Translations under genes and position numbers: made by a program
The notes under the pieces: generated by a model
Told to the model about the DNA's origin: nothing
The model's input: the letters and a program-made list of their open reading frames with translations, nothing else
The model's database searches: none
Part shown: positions 6,333 to 13,715 of the stretch, piece by piece
Numbering within the stretch: the first letter of the stretch is position 1
How the letters are laid out: every line of letters begins with the position of its first letter
From: Rickettsiales bacterium UBA1997
GTDB lineage: Bacteria; Pseudomonadota; Alphaproteobacteria; Rickettsiales; UBA1997
DNA length: 14,228 bases
Direction of reading: 5' to 3'
NCBI GenBank assembly: GCA_002335845.1
Contig: DDCV01000125.1
Coordinates: 1 to 14,228, forward strand

Positions 6333-7511
6333 ATGTCAGGAAATCATCATTTATACGTGCCAGGACCATCTAATGTTCCGGCTGCAGTTCAACAAGCAAT
6401 TCATTGTCCTATGGAAGATCATAGGAACCCAACAATACCAGGTTTAATTACGCCATTAGTAGAAGATCTTAAAAAGATTGTTCTAACAGAAAAAGGCAAA
6501 GTTGTTTTTTTTCCTTCTTCAGGAACAGGGTGCTGGGAAGCTGCTTTACAGAGTACTCTCAATATTGGTGATACAGTTTTGGGTGCCAGTTTTGGCCAAT
6601 TCAGCATGTTATGGTTGGATATGTGTACAAGATTGCAATTTAAAGCAATCACTATGGATGAAGAATGGGGAACAGGAGCTAATCCTGAAAGTTACCATAG
6701 AGAATTATCAAAAGATAAAGATCATAAAATAAAAGCTGTTCTAGTTTGTCAAAATGAAACCGCTACAGGTGTCAGAAGTGATGTCTTAGCTATAAGAAAA
6801 GTACTTGATGATTTGAACCATCCTGCATTACTTATGGTTGATGGTGTAAGCTCAGTTGGTAGTTATGAGTTTAGAATGGATGACTGGGGAGTTGACTGTG
6901 TGGTAAGTGGATCTCAAAAAGGTTTGATGCTTCCAGCAGGTCTCGGTATCTTGGGTGTTAGCCCAAAAGCAATAGAAGCTATGAAGTCTTCAACTTATCC
7001 AACATGTTATTTTGATGTACAAGATATGATTGCAAAATTAGAGACAGGATTTACTCCTTATACACCGCCCGTTAATTTATTACGAGGAATGAGAGTAGCT
7101 CTTGATATGCTTTTAGAAGAAGGACTAGAAAATGTCTGGAAAAGACACCATCGCTTAGCTGAAGGAACAAGAAGAGCTATATTAGATGGATGGGGCATGA
7201 AATTGTGTGCTAAAGAAGAAAAATGGTATTCAGATACGGTTAGCGCAATTGTTGTACCTGAAGGTGCAGATGCTGTGCCAGTTATAAGTACTGCATTTAA
7301 CACTTATAACCTAGCGCTTGGAGCAGGGCTTGCAAAGGTAGCAGGAAAAGTATTTAGAATTGGACATTTAGGTGATTTAAATGAACTCATGCTATGCAGT
7401 GCAATTGCTGGATCTGAAATGGCAATGATGTCTAATGGAATCAAGGTAGAACTAGGAAGCGGTATAGCAGCAGCATCTAAATACTGGCTTGACAACCCAT
7501 CAGGAGCATAG
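6333..7511 (+). CDS. sgaA: Serine-glyoxylate aminotransferase (class V PLP enzyme)
   Basis: This 392-residue cytoplasmic enzyme is predicted to transfer the amino group of serine to glyoxylate, giving hydroxypyruvate and glycine. It is a class V fold-type I aminotransferase: the N-terminal HHLYVPGPSNVP and MEDHRNP segments are typical of the serine/alanine-glyoxylate group, a SSGTGCWEAAL phosphate-binding segment follows at about 62-72, D170 lies in LLMVDGVSS, and the PLP-binding lysine is K196 in SGSQKGLMLP. AGGG at 6321-6324 is a ribosome binding site eight bases before the ATG. Alanine-glyoxylate activity cannot be excluded, but the hydroxypyruvate reductase two bases downstream argues for serine as donor. 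Local G+C is high for this window (26 of 60 bases at 6841-6900), suggesting high expression or different origin. The reading frame is intact. Confidence 0.9.
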   Translation: MSGNHHLYVPGPSNVPAAVQQAIHCPMEDHRNPTIPGLITPLVEDLKKIVLTEKGKVVFFPSSGTGCWEAALQSTLNIGDTVLGASFGQFSMLWLDMCTRLQFKAITMDEEWGTGANPESYHRELSKDKDHKIKAVLVCQNETATGVRSDVLAIRKVLDDLNHPALLMVDGVSSVGSYEFRMDDWGVDCVVSGSQKGLMLPAGLGILGVSPKAIEAMKSSTYPTCYFDVQDMIAKLETGFTPYTPPVNLLRGMRVALDMLLEEGLENVWKRHHRLAEGTRRAILDGWGMKLCAKEEKWYSDTVSAIVVPEGADAVPVISTAFNTYNLALGAGLAKVAGKVFRIGHLGDLNELMLCSAIAGSEMAMMSNGIKVELGSGIAAASKYWLDNPSGA

Positions 7512-7513
7512 TT

Positions 7514-8485
7514 ATGACTAAACCAGTTGCAATTGTTACTAGAAAATGGCCAAAAGAAAATGAAGATAGGCTCAAAGAATTATTTGATGTTATTTTAAAT
7601 GAATCTGACAAGCCTTTTACTGCAGATGAGCTAAAAACAGCTCTCCAAAACTGCGATGTTCTTATGCCGACTGTTACAGACAAAATTACAGCTGATATTT
7701 TGTCAGTTGAAAATAGAAGAGCCAAAATGATTGGTAATTTTGGTGTTGGTTTCAATCATATTGATATCGCTAAAGCTAAAGAGCTAGGCATTACAGTATC
7801 TAATACGCCTAGTGTCCTAACAGACTGTACTGCTGACATTGCAATGTCTTTATTGCTTATGGCAGCTAGAAGAGTTGGTGAAGGAGAAAGAGAGCTTAGA
7901 GCTGAAAACTGGACAGGTTGGAGACCAACGCATTTACTTGGTACTAAGGTCACAGGTAAAAAACTTGGAATTATAGGTTTTGGTAGAATTGGCCAAGCCG
8001 TAGCTAAAAGAGCACACTTTGGTTTTGATATGGATATACTATATTGGGATCCGTATGATATTCCTTCAGATGTAACAAAAAAATTTAGTGCAACTAAATT
8101 AGACACTATTGAGGATATATGTAGAGAAAGTGATTTTGTTTCAATCAATTGCCCAGCTACAAAAGAAACGCTTCACCTTATGAATGAAGAAAGGTTTAAG
8201 TTAATGAAAAAAACTGCTTTTGTTATTAATACAGCACGTGGCGATATAATTGATGAAAAAGCATTAGTTCAAGCTTTGGTTAATAAAGAAATTGCAGGAG
8301 CAGGCTTAGATGTTTTTGAAACAGAACCGAATCTTCCTAATGAACTCAAAACAATGGAGAACGTAGTATCATTCCCACACTTAGGTAGTGCAACTATTGA
8401 AACTAGATTAGCAATGGGAAATACAGCTATTGAGAATACTTTAGCTTTTTTTGCAGGAACTGATTTACCAAATAAAGTTGTTTGA
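7514..8485 (+). CDS. Hydroxypyruvate reductase / D-glycerate dehydrogenase
   Basis: This 323-residue member of the D-isomer-specific 2-hydroxyacid dehydrogenase family is predicted to reduce hydroxypyruvate, and probably glyoxylate, to D-glycerate (or glycolate). The nucleotide-binding motif GFGRIG is at residues 155-160. An aspartate after the second strand (in YWDPYD) favours NADH over NADPH. The catalytic trio is present: R242 in NTARGD, E271 in DVFETEP and H289 in PHLGSAT. Their spacing equals that of the Hyphomicrobium glycerate dehydrogenase as I recall it. The GNFGVGFNHID substrate loop near residues 74-84 is intact. AGGAG at 7502-7506 lies inside the end of the aminotransferase gene, seven bases before the ATG, so the two genes are co-translated. 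The neighbours supply its substrate (serine aminotransferase) and use its product (glycerate kinase). Confidence 0.9.
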   Translation: MTKPVAIVTRKWPKENEDRLKELFDVILNESDKPFTADELKTALQNCDVLMPTVTDKITADILSVENRRAKMIGNFGVGFNHIDIAKAKELGITVSNTPSVLTDCTADIAMSLLLMAARRVGEGERELRAENWTGWRPTHLLGTKVTGKKLGIIGFGRIGQAVAKRAHFGFDMDILYWDPYDIPSDVTKKFSATKLDTIEDICRESDFVSINCPATKETLHLMNEERFKLMKKTAFVINTARGDIIDEKALVQALVNKEIAGAGLDVFETEPNLPNELKTMENVVSFPHLGSATIETRLAMGNTAIENTLAFFAGTDLPNKVV

Positions 8486-8495
8486 GTGATTAGAA

Positions 8496-9800
8496 ATGTC
8501 ACTTCGTGAAGATGTTGGAAACATATATAAATCTTGTCTTAATAAGTTAGATCCAGCGGATACTGTCTATGCTTATTTAAAAAGTAATTCAGATTTATTT
8601 GATAACCATAAAAGAGTGTATCTAATTGCTTTTGGCAAAGCTTCTACAACTATGATGAAGGGTTGTTTGGATTTTATAAAAAAAGAGATGCCTGGTATTG
8701 AAATAATTTCTGATCCAGTTGTGGTATCAACAAATTCTGATTTTAAAATACCTTATAAGGTTGATTTACATTTTTCATCGCATCCAGTTCCAGATAATAA
8801 AAGCATACAGGCTGGAGAGAAAGTGCTGAGCTATCTTTCTTCTTCAAAAAAGGATGACTTAGTATTATTTTTAATAAGCGGGGGCGGCTCATCTTTATTA
8901 GCTAAACCAGCACCATCAATATTACTTAATGACAAGATACGGTTAACAGATTTATTACTTAAGTCTGGAGCTTCTATAAATGAAATGAATGCTGTTAGAA
9001 AGCATATGTCGAGTATTAAAGGGGGAAGACTTGCGCAGCATGCTTTACCTTCGAGTTGCCATTCTTTGATAATATCTGATGTAATTAATGATGATATTAG
9101 TACCATAGCTTCTGGTCCTACTGTTGAAGATAAAACTACATATCAAAATGCATACGATATACTTTCTAAGTATCATTTACTTGAAATTTGTCCTAAATCA
9201 ATAATGGAATATTTAAAAAAAGGTGTTGCTAAGTTTGTGGAAGAGTCGCCTAGTAAAATAGATAATTCAACAAATAATATTATTTGTAGTAATAAATTAT
9301 TCAGAAAACAATTATCTGTTTCATCAAAAAAATTAGGTTATAAACCTATTATCATTGATGAAGATTTTATTGGTGAGGCAAAATTTGAAGCAATTTCATT
9401 AATAAATAAACTTATAGAAATTTCTAGCAAATACCCTACTGAAAAGTTAGCTATTATATCTGGTGGGGAAACTGTTGTTGATATGAAAGGATCTGGGAAG
9501 GGTGGAAGAAATCAAGAGTTAGCACTATCTTTTTTAGCTAATGCTGACAAAATACCATCTTCTCTAGATTGGCTATTATTATCAATAGGCACAGATGGTA
9601 TTGATGGTCCCACAGATGCAGCAGGTGGAATTATTGATGATGCATCGATACAAGCTCTTTCAAAATCTAATTTAGATATCCATGAGTACTTAGATAATAA
9701 TGATTCTTATACTTTTCTAGATTCTATTGCGTCGCTTTATAAAACTGGACCATCTGGGACAAACGTTGCAGATATTCAGATCATATTAGTTAATAGATAA
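8496..9800 (+). CDS. Glycerate 2-kinase (MOFRL family, GckA/TtuD type)
   Basis: The 434-residue protein has an N-terminal DUF4147 domain and a C-terminal MOFRL domain, the architecture of glycerate 2-kinases (GckA, TtuD) that phosphorylate D-glycerate to 2-phosphoglycerate with ATP. Visible motifs are AFGKAS near residues 45-50, SGGGSS at 128-133, SGGETVV at 322-328, the GKGGRNQELAL loop shortly after, and GTDGIDGPTDAAGG from 365. It begins ten bases after the reductase gene with only a weak ribosome binding site, so it probably depends on coupled translation. It completes serine plus glyoxylate to 2-phosphoglycerate. Its base composition is lower in G+C than the two genes before it and closer to the local background. 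Its 3' end overlaps hemL tail-to-tail by 15 bases. Hydroxypyruvate reductase is an older label for TtuD-type proteins and should not be used here. Confidence 0.9.
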   Translation: MSLREDVGNIYKSCLNKLDPADTVYAYLKSNSDLFDNHKRVYLIAFGKASTTMMKGCLDFIKKEMPGIEIISDPVVVSTNSDFKIPYKVDLHFSSHPVPDNKSIQAGEKVLSYLSSSKKDDLVLFLISGGGSSLLAKPAPSILLNDKIRLTDLLLKSGASINEMNAVRKHMSSIKGGRLAQHALPSSCHSLIISDVINDDISTIASGPTVEDKTTYQNAYDILSKYHLLEICPKSIMEYLKKGVAKFVEESPSKIDNSTNNIICSNKLFRKQLSVSSKKLGYKPIIIDEDFIGEAKFEAISLINKLIEISSKYPTEKLAIISGGETVVDMKGSGKGGRNQELALSFLANADKIPSSLDWLLLSIGTDGIDGPTDAAGGIIDDASIQALSKSNLDIHEYLDNNDSYTFLDSIASLYKTGPSGTNVADIQIILVNR

Positions 9801-11072
9801 GTATATTTCTTTTAACCATTTTTCAAATATTATTATAGTATAATCTATATCTTTTTTTGTATGACTAGAGGATATAAATCCAGCCTCAAACATTGATGGA
9901 GCAAAAAATATTCCATTCTTTAACATATATTGAAAAAAGCTTATAAAATTATTTTCATTAGTATTTAAAATATCATTATAATTAGTAACTTCTTTTTTTG
10001 TAAAATAAATCCCAAACATTCCACCCTGGCTATCTGCTGATATATCAGCTTGGTATTTTTGAGCAACCTTATTTATTTTAGAAATAAAATATTCTGTTTT
10101 TTTACTTAATTCCTTAAAATATTTAGGCTTAGAAATTATTTCTAGAGTTTTTAATCCTGCTGCCATAGCTAATGGATTCCCTGAAAGTGTACCAGCTTGA
10201 TAAACTCCACCAAGAGGAGCTAAGTTATCCATTATATCTTTCCTTCCACCAAAAGCTCCAACAGGTAAACCACCTCCCAGAACTTTTCCTAATGTTGTAA
10301 GATCAGGTTTAATACCATATAAACTTTGGGCTCCACCTTTTGCTACACGAAAACCTGTCATAACTTCATCAAATATTAAGATAATATTATTTTGATTACA
10401 TAAAATTCTTAATTTTTTAAGAAATACTTTATTCGCCCTAATAAAATTCATGTTACCAGCAATAGGCTCAATTATTATGCATGCTATATTTTTACTTTTG
10501 ATAGCTTTCTGAACTTGTTTAATATCATTGTAGGGTAAAGAAATAGTATCTTTTGCATTGGCTTTGGTAACTCCTAAGGAATTTGGTGTACCGAATGTTG
10601 AAGCACCAGAACCTGCTTTTATTAAAAAAGAATCTCCATGTCCATGGTAACAGCCGTTAAATTTTATAACTTTATCTTTTTTTGTGAAACCACGAGCTAA
10701 TCTAATAGCACTCATCGTAGCTTCTGTGCCAGAATTAACCATTCTAACCTTTTCTATTGATGGATATATTTTAGTAATTTCTTTGGCTAGCATCACTTCA
10801 TTTTTACATGGAGCACCATAGGTAATACCTGAATGAATAACTCTAGTTATTTCTTTAATAATTCTTTTATCAGAATGTCCTAAAATCTGAGCTCCCCAAG
10901 AACCTATAAAGTCTATATATTTGTTATTATCTTCATCCGTTAAATACTGACCCTTTGCCTCTTTTATAAAAAATGGTGTTTTGCCAACAGAGGAAAAAGC
11001 TCTTACTGGCGAATTAACACCTCCAGGTATATATTTTTTTGCTTGCTTAAATAGTTTAGTTGAATTTTTCAC
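9786..11072 (-). CDS. hemL: Glutamate-1-semialdehyde 2,1-aminomutase
   Basis: HemL converts glutamate-1-semialdehyde to 5-aminolevulinate in the C5 route to haem, in the cytoplasm with PLP. The 428-residue protein shows the full family pattern: PGGVNSPVRAF at about 16-26, the NSGTEATMSAIRLARG cofactor segment near 118-133, CYHGHGD at about 145-151, FDEVMTGFR near 234-242, the PLP lysine K263 in TLGKVLGGGLPVGAFGG, and GTLSGNPLAMAAG near 300-312. The active lysine position agrees with K265 of E. coli. The start is GTG at 11072-11070, overlapping the thiE stop in a GTGA junction, so translation is coupled to thiE. The pairing thiE-hemL is common in gammaproteobacteria. The gene looks intact. Confidence 0.95.
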   Translation of the reverse strand: MKNSTKLFKQAKKYIPGGVNSPVRAFSSVGKTPFFIKEAKGQYLTDEDNNKYIDFIGSWGAQILGHSDKRIIKEITRVIHSGITYGAPCKNEVMLAKEITKIYPSIEKVRMVNSGTEATMSAIRLARGFTKKDKVIKFNGCYHGHGDSFLIKAGSGASTFGTPNSLGVTKANAKDTISLPYNDIKQVQKAIKSKNIACIIIEPIAGNMNFIRANKVFLKKLRILCNQNNIILIFDEVMTGFRVAKGGAQSLYGIKPDLTTLGKVLGGGLPVGAFGGRKDIMDNLAPLGGVYQAGTLSGNPLAMAAGLKTLEIISKPKYFKELSKKTEYFISKINKVAQKYQADISADSQGGMFGIYFTKKEVTNYNDILNTNENNFISFFQYMLKNGIFFAPSMFEAGFISSSHTKKDIDYTIIIFEKWLKEIYLSIN

Positions 11073-11701
11073 TCTTTAATTAACTCCATCATTTTTTTTA
11101 TTTCTCGACCTGGGCTGTCATGTTTAAATATTCCTGAAACCATAGAAATCATATCAGGTTTATATTCCTTTATATTCATTAAATTTAATCTATCAATTCC
11201 ACCTATAACACATATGGGTATTTTTATTACTTTTTTAGCTTCTGATATTATTTCATGATTACAAACAATTGCATTATGTTTTGTACTGGATCCATACATT
11301 GCTCCAAATGACACATAATTAGCACCATTTTTTTCTGCTATTTTAGCAGCTTCAATAGACCCATAACATGATTTTCCTATTACTATACTTCCCCCAAGAC
11401 TTTCTCTTGCCTCTGAAACACTAATATCATTTTTACCTAAATGTAGACCACACCCATCTAGATATTTTACTGCATGACAATCATCATTTATAATAAGATG
11501 AACATTGTTATCCATGCATAGTTTATGAATTTTAGCTAACAGATACCTTTTTTTCCTATTTGATAAATTTTTAGATCTGAATTGTATTATTTTTATGCCT
11601 GAGACTATAACTTCTTCAATCTTGGCCAAATATATTATGTCTGAGTACATATAGTCTGGGCATATTGGATAGATGTCTATAGAGGTATTTTTATTTATCA
11701 T
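11069..11701 (-). CDS. thiE: Thiamin phosphate synthase
   Basis: ThiE joins hydroxymethylpyrimidine diphosphate to the thiazole phosphate to make thiamin phosphate. The 210 residues fold as a TIM barrel, and the family motifs appear in order: IQFRSK at 39-44 (normally QLRxK), INDD at 71-74, GLHLGKND at 85-92, IGKSCYGS at 108-115, YVSFGAMYGSSTKHN at 129-143 with the phosphate-binding TK pair, VIGGID, and a MVSGIF segment near the end. Phenylalanine replacing leucine in the first motif is mild divergence. The ATG at 11701 has no clear Shine-Dalgarno, and a TATAAT lies only a few bases upstream on the minus strand, which hints at a very short leader, though weakly. It is first in a two-gene operon with hemL and diverges from the rubredoxin gene. 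No thiazole or pyrimidine genes are nearby. Confidence 0.88.
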   Translation of the reverse strand: MINKNTSIDIYPICPDYMYSDIIYLAKIEEVIVSGIKIIQFRSKNLSNRKKRYLLAKIHKLCMDNNVHLIINDDCHAVKYLDGCGLHLGKNDISVSEARESLGGSIVIGKSCYGSIEAAKIAEKNGANYVSFGAMYGSSTKHNAIVCNHEIISEAKKVIKIPICVIGGIDRLNLMNIKEYKPDMISMVSGIFKHDSPGREIKKMMELIKE

Positions 11702-11767
11702 TGATTATATATAACAAATTAATTGGGTTTATCATAGAATTATGAGAAACTACAAGCTATAAAAATT

Positions 11768-11935
11768 ATGAAAAAATACCTCTGTTTAATTTGTGGCCTG
11801 ATATATGATGAAAGTATAGGCTGGCCCGATGATGGCATAAAGCCAGGTACTAAATGGGAAGATGTCCCAGAAAACTGGGCTTGTCCAGATTGTGGTGCCA
11901 CTAAAGAAGATTTTGACATGATCGAGGTGACATAA
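11768..11935 (+). CDS. Rubredoxin
   Basis: A 55-codon gene encodes a complete rubredoxin, a small cytoplasmic one-iron electron carrier. Translation gives CLICG at residues 6-10 and CPDCG at 39-43, so the four iron-binding cysteines are C6, C9, C39 and C42. The conserved YDE after the first pair, the [11 protein letters not shown] stretch (18-28) and [11 protein letters not shown] (30-40) are all standard. It is shorter than many gene finders accept but the fit is unmistakable. The partner reductase is not nearby. It diverges from thiE-hemL, an arrangement seen in other gammaproteobacteria. Its stop codon lies in the loop of a small hairpin just before the next gene, and the MATE gene starts six bases later. 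Confidence 0.95.
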   Translation: MKKYLCLICGLIYDESIGWPDDGIKPGTKWEDVPENWACPDCGATKEDFDMIEVT

Positions 11936-11940
11936 GTCAC
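11927..11940 (+). promoter_or_regulatory. Small hairpin across the rubredoxin stop and the MATE start region
   Basis: GTGAC (11927-11931) and GTCAC (11936-11940) form a perfect five-pair stem with an ATAA loop that includes the rubredoxin stop codon. GAGG (11924-11927), the only Shine-Dalgarno-like sequence, touches the 5' side, and the TTG start of the next gene follows two bases after the stem. It may control or couple translation of the transporter. It lacks a T-run and is not a terminator. Confidence 0.45.
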
Positions 11941-11941
11941 A

Positions 11942-13267
11942 TTGTTTAATAGCTTTTCTAGAATAGACAAAAATACTCTAAAAATAGCAATACCCTTAAT
12001 TATTTCCAATATTACTATTCCGTTAGTTGGTTTTGTAGATAATGTAATGATGGGACACTTGGGTTCTGTGGTATATCTAGGAGCCATTGGTGTTGGCTCA
12101 ATCATAATAAGCTATATCTTATTTAGCTTTGGGTTTATAAAATCATTAACCACGAGTTTTGTCTCACAACATACGGGAAGCAATAATACTAAAGAATTAT
12201 TATTATCGCTAAGTCATTTTCTATTAATATCAAGTTTCATATCTTTTTTAATTATTTTTTTTAGAGATCAAATCATCATATTCTCTCTAAATTTTATGAA
12301 TGCTTCTAGCGAGGTGAATATTAATAGCAAGATATATTTAGATTATAGGATATGGTCTATTCCAGCTATTTTTTTAAGAGACATTCTAATAGGTTATTAT
12401 ATTGGTGTTCAAAAAATAAAAGCTGCAATAATTATAAGTATTACAGTTAATCTTTTAAATATTATATTAGACTACTATTTTATTTATATACTAAATTACA
12501 GTATTGAAGGCGTTGCAATAGCTTCCTTAATTTCTGAATACTCCGTAGTATTCTTCATATTATATGCAATTAAAAATGAAAATATATTTAAAAATACCAA
12601 TTTGAAAACTCATGAGATATTTGACTGGTTGATGATTAAGAAAAAAGTTTTGGTAAACATAAATATGTTTTTAAGGTCATTTATATTAATGACCATATTT
12701 ATCTACTTTATGAAAGTTGGTTCAAGTTATGGCGATTCAATTCTTGCAGCAAATGCAATACTTCTTAATTTTTTCTTTCTCTTCTCTTATGGGATTGATG
12801 GCTTTGCCCACTCTTCAGAAGTATTAGTAGGCAACTCAATTGGTAAAAAAAATAATGTATTATTAAAGCAATCCATTTATTCGACAGGTAAATTTTCGGT
12901 CATACTTGCCTCTATTTACCTTATAATTTTTAATGTATTTGATTTATTAATTATTCAATTTGTAACAAATCTAGAAGTCATCCATGCAATTGTATTGTCA
13001 AATATTACCTATTTGTACTTAATATTTATTTCTGCAACAGTTGCTTTCTGGCTTGATGGTGTATTTATTGGTTCACTTAAAGTTACTTTATTAAGGAATA
13101 TAATGATTATTTCAGGGATATTATTTTTTATTGTAGAAACAGTACTATTGCAAGGGAATAACGATAATCTATGGATTTCATTTTTAGCATTCTTTACTGC
13201 TCGGAGCATGTTACTAGGGATTGCCTTACATTACAATATGAAGAATAATAGATTTATAACCATCTGA
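11942..13267 (+). CDS. MATE family multidrug/organic cation exporter (DinF-like)
   Basis: The 441-residue inner-membrane protein is predicted to have twelve transmembrane helices and matches the MATE superfamily, DinF-like branch. The N-terminus reads LKIAIPLIISNITIPLVGFVD, followed by NVMMGHLGSVVYLGAIGVG, the characteristic first-helix and second-helix pattern with the conserved aspartate in GFVDN. Repeat two begins around residue 230. Members exchange H+ or Na+ for cationic drugs or metabolites; the substrate here is unknown. The start is inferred to be TTG at 11942: the only codons between it and the in-frame stop at 11933 are GTC and ACA, and starting at a later ATG would cut into the first helix. 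It follows rubredoxin by six bases. It is strongly AT-rich and ends about 90 bases before the ferredoxin gene. Confidence 0.85.
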   Translation: MFNSFSRIDKNTLKIAIPLIISNITIPLVGFVDNVMMGHLGSVVYLGAIGVGSIIISYILFSFGFIKSLTTSFVSQHTGSNNTKELLLSLSHFLLISSFISFLIIFFRDQIIIFSLNFMNASSEVNINSKIYLDYRIWSIPAIFLRDILIGYYIGVQKIKAAIIISITVNLLNIILDYYFIYILNYSIEGVAIASLISEYSVVFFILYAIKNENIFKNTNLKTHEIFDWLMIKKKVLVNINMFLRSFILMTIFIYFMKVGSSYGDSILAANAILLNFFFLFSYGIDGFAHSSEVLVGNSIGKKNNVLLKQSIYSTGKFSVILASIYLIIFNVFDLLIIQFVTNLEVIHAIVLSNITYLYLIFISATVAFWLDGVFIGSLKVTLLRNIMIISGILFFIVETVLLQGNNDNLWISFLAFFTARSMLLGIALHYNMKNNRFITI

Positions 13268-13288
13268 GCTGTATATTATTTTATTCTG

Positions 13289-13317
13289 CTTACACATCAA
13301 ATTTTTTATGATATATT
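13289..13317 (+). promoter_or_regulatory. Promoter for the ferredoxin gene
   Basis: CTTACA (13289-13294) and TATATT (13312-13317) are separated by 17 bases, the ideal sigma70 spacing. The gap after the MATE stop is about 90 bases, one of the few real intergenic regions here. The ferredoxin gene also has a strong ribosome binding site, AAGGAG at 13344-13349, eight bases before its ATG. Together these suggest that it is transcribed independently and well. Confidence 0.5.
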
Positions 13318-13357
13318 TAGGAATATTTTTAATCTAGCTACATAAGGAGAAGGTAAA

Positions 13358-13708
13358 ATGGGATTTTTCGGAGATCTATTTAAAAAAGCTGAGCCAACTA
13401 ATGTGACAGTCAAAGGGTCAGGTGAAACATTTGTTGTACCTGTAGGTATGAATCTTATGAAGGCAGCTATTAATGCTAAAATAGCATGGCCGCATTCATG
13501 CAAAGTAGGAAGCTGTGGTTCTTGTAGAACTGTAATAGTTTCAGGAGATGGTTACTATCCATCAAGCCCATGTGATCCAACAACATTGATAAAGCCAGAA
13601 GAAGCTGAAAAAGGTATGGTGATAGCATGTCAATGGTATCCAAAAGGTGGTGATATGGAAGTTGAGGTAGCTATCGGCACTGAAGGCGACAAAAGAGGAA
13701 TGATTTAA
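13358..13708 (+). CDS. Plant-type [2Fe-2S] ferredoxin
   Basis: The 116-residue soluble electron carrier has the plant-type cluster loop: C48, C53 and C56 (in HSCKVGSCGSC), with C91 in VIACQWYP as the fourth ligand, giving CX4CX2CX34C. The gap before the last cysteine is a few residues longer than usual and contains an extra cysteine, C72, in SSPCDP. An N-terminal extension (GFFGDLFKK) precedes the beta-grasp fold; it is amphipathic but not a signal peptide. The redox partner is not encoded nearby, so the pathway is unknown; oxygenase or hydroxylase systems commonly use such proteins. It has its own promoter, a strong ribosome binding site, and higher G+C than neighbours (24 of 60 bases at 13501-13560), all suggesting high expression. 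The 3' end is seven bases from the convergent acyltransferase gene. Confidence 0.88.
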   Translation: MGFFGDLFKKAEPTNVTVKGSGETFVVPVGMNLMKAAINAKIAWPHSCKVGSCGSCRTVIVSGDGYYPSSPCDPTTLIKPEEAEKGMVIACQWYPKGGDMEVEVAIGTEGDKRGMI

Positions 13709-13715
13709 AAAATTA

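Noticed and set aside
7477..8502. Several minus-strand reading frames of 77-130 codons across the reductase gene.
   Set aside because: They are shadows of the conserved plus-strand hydroxypyruvate reductase; the higher G+C there produces fewer stops on the opposite strand.
11740..12105. A 121-codon minus-strand reading frame across rubredoxin and the start of the MATE gene.
   Set aside because: The plus strand encodes an unmistakable rubredoxin and a MATE first helix in the same place; the antisense product resembles nothing recognisable.
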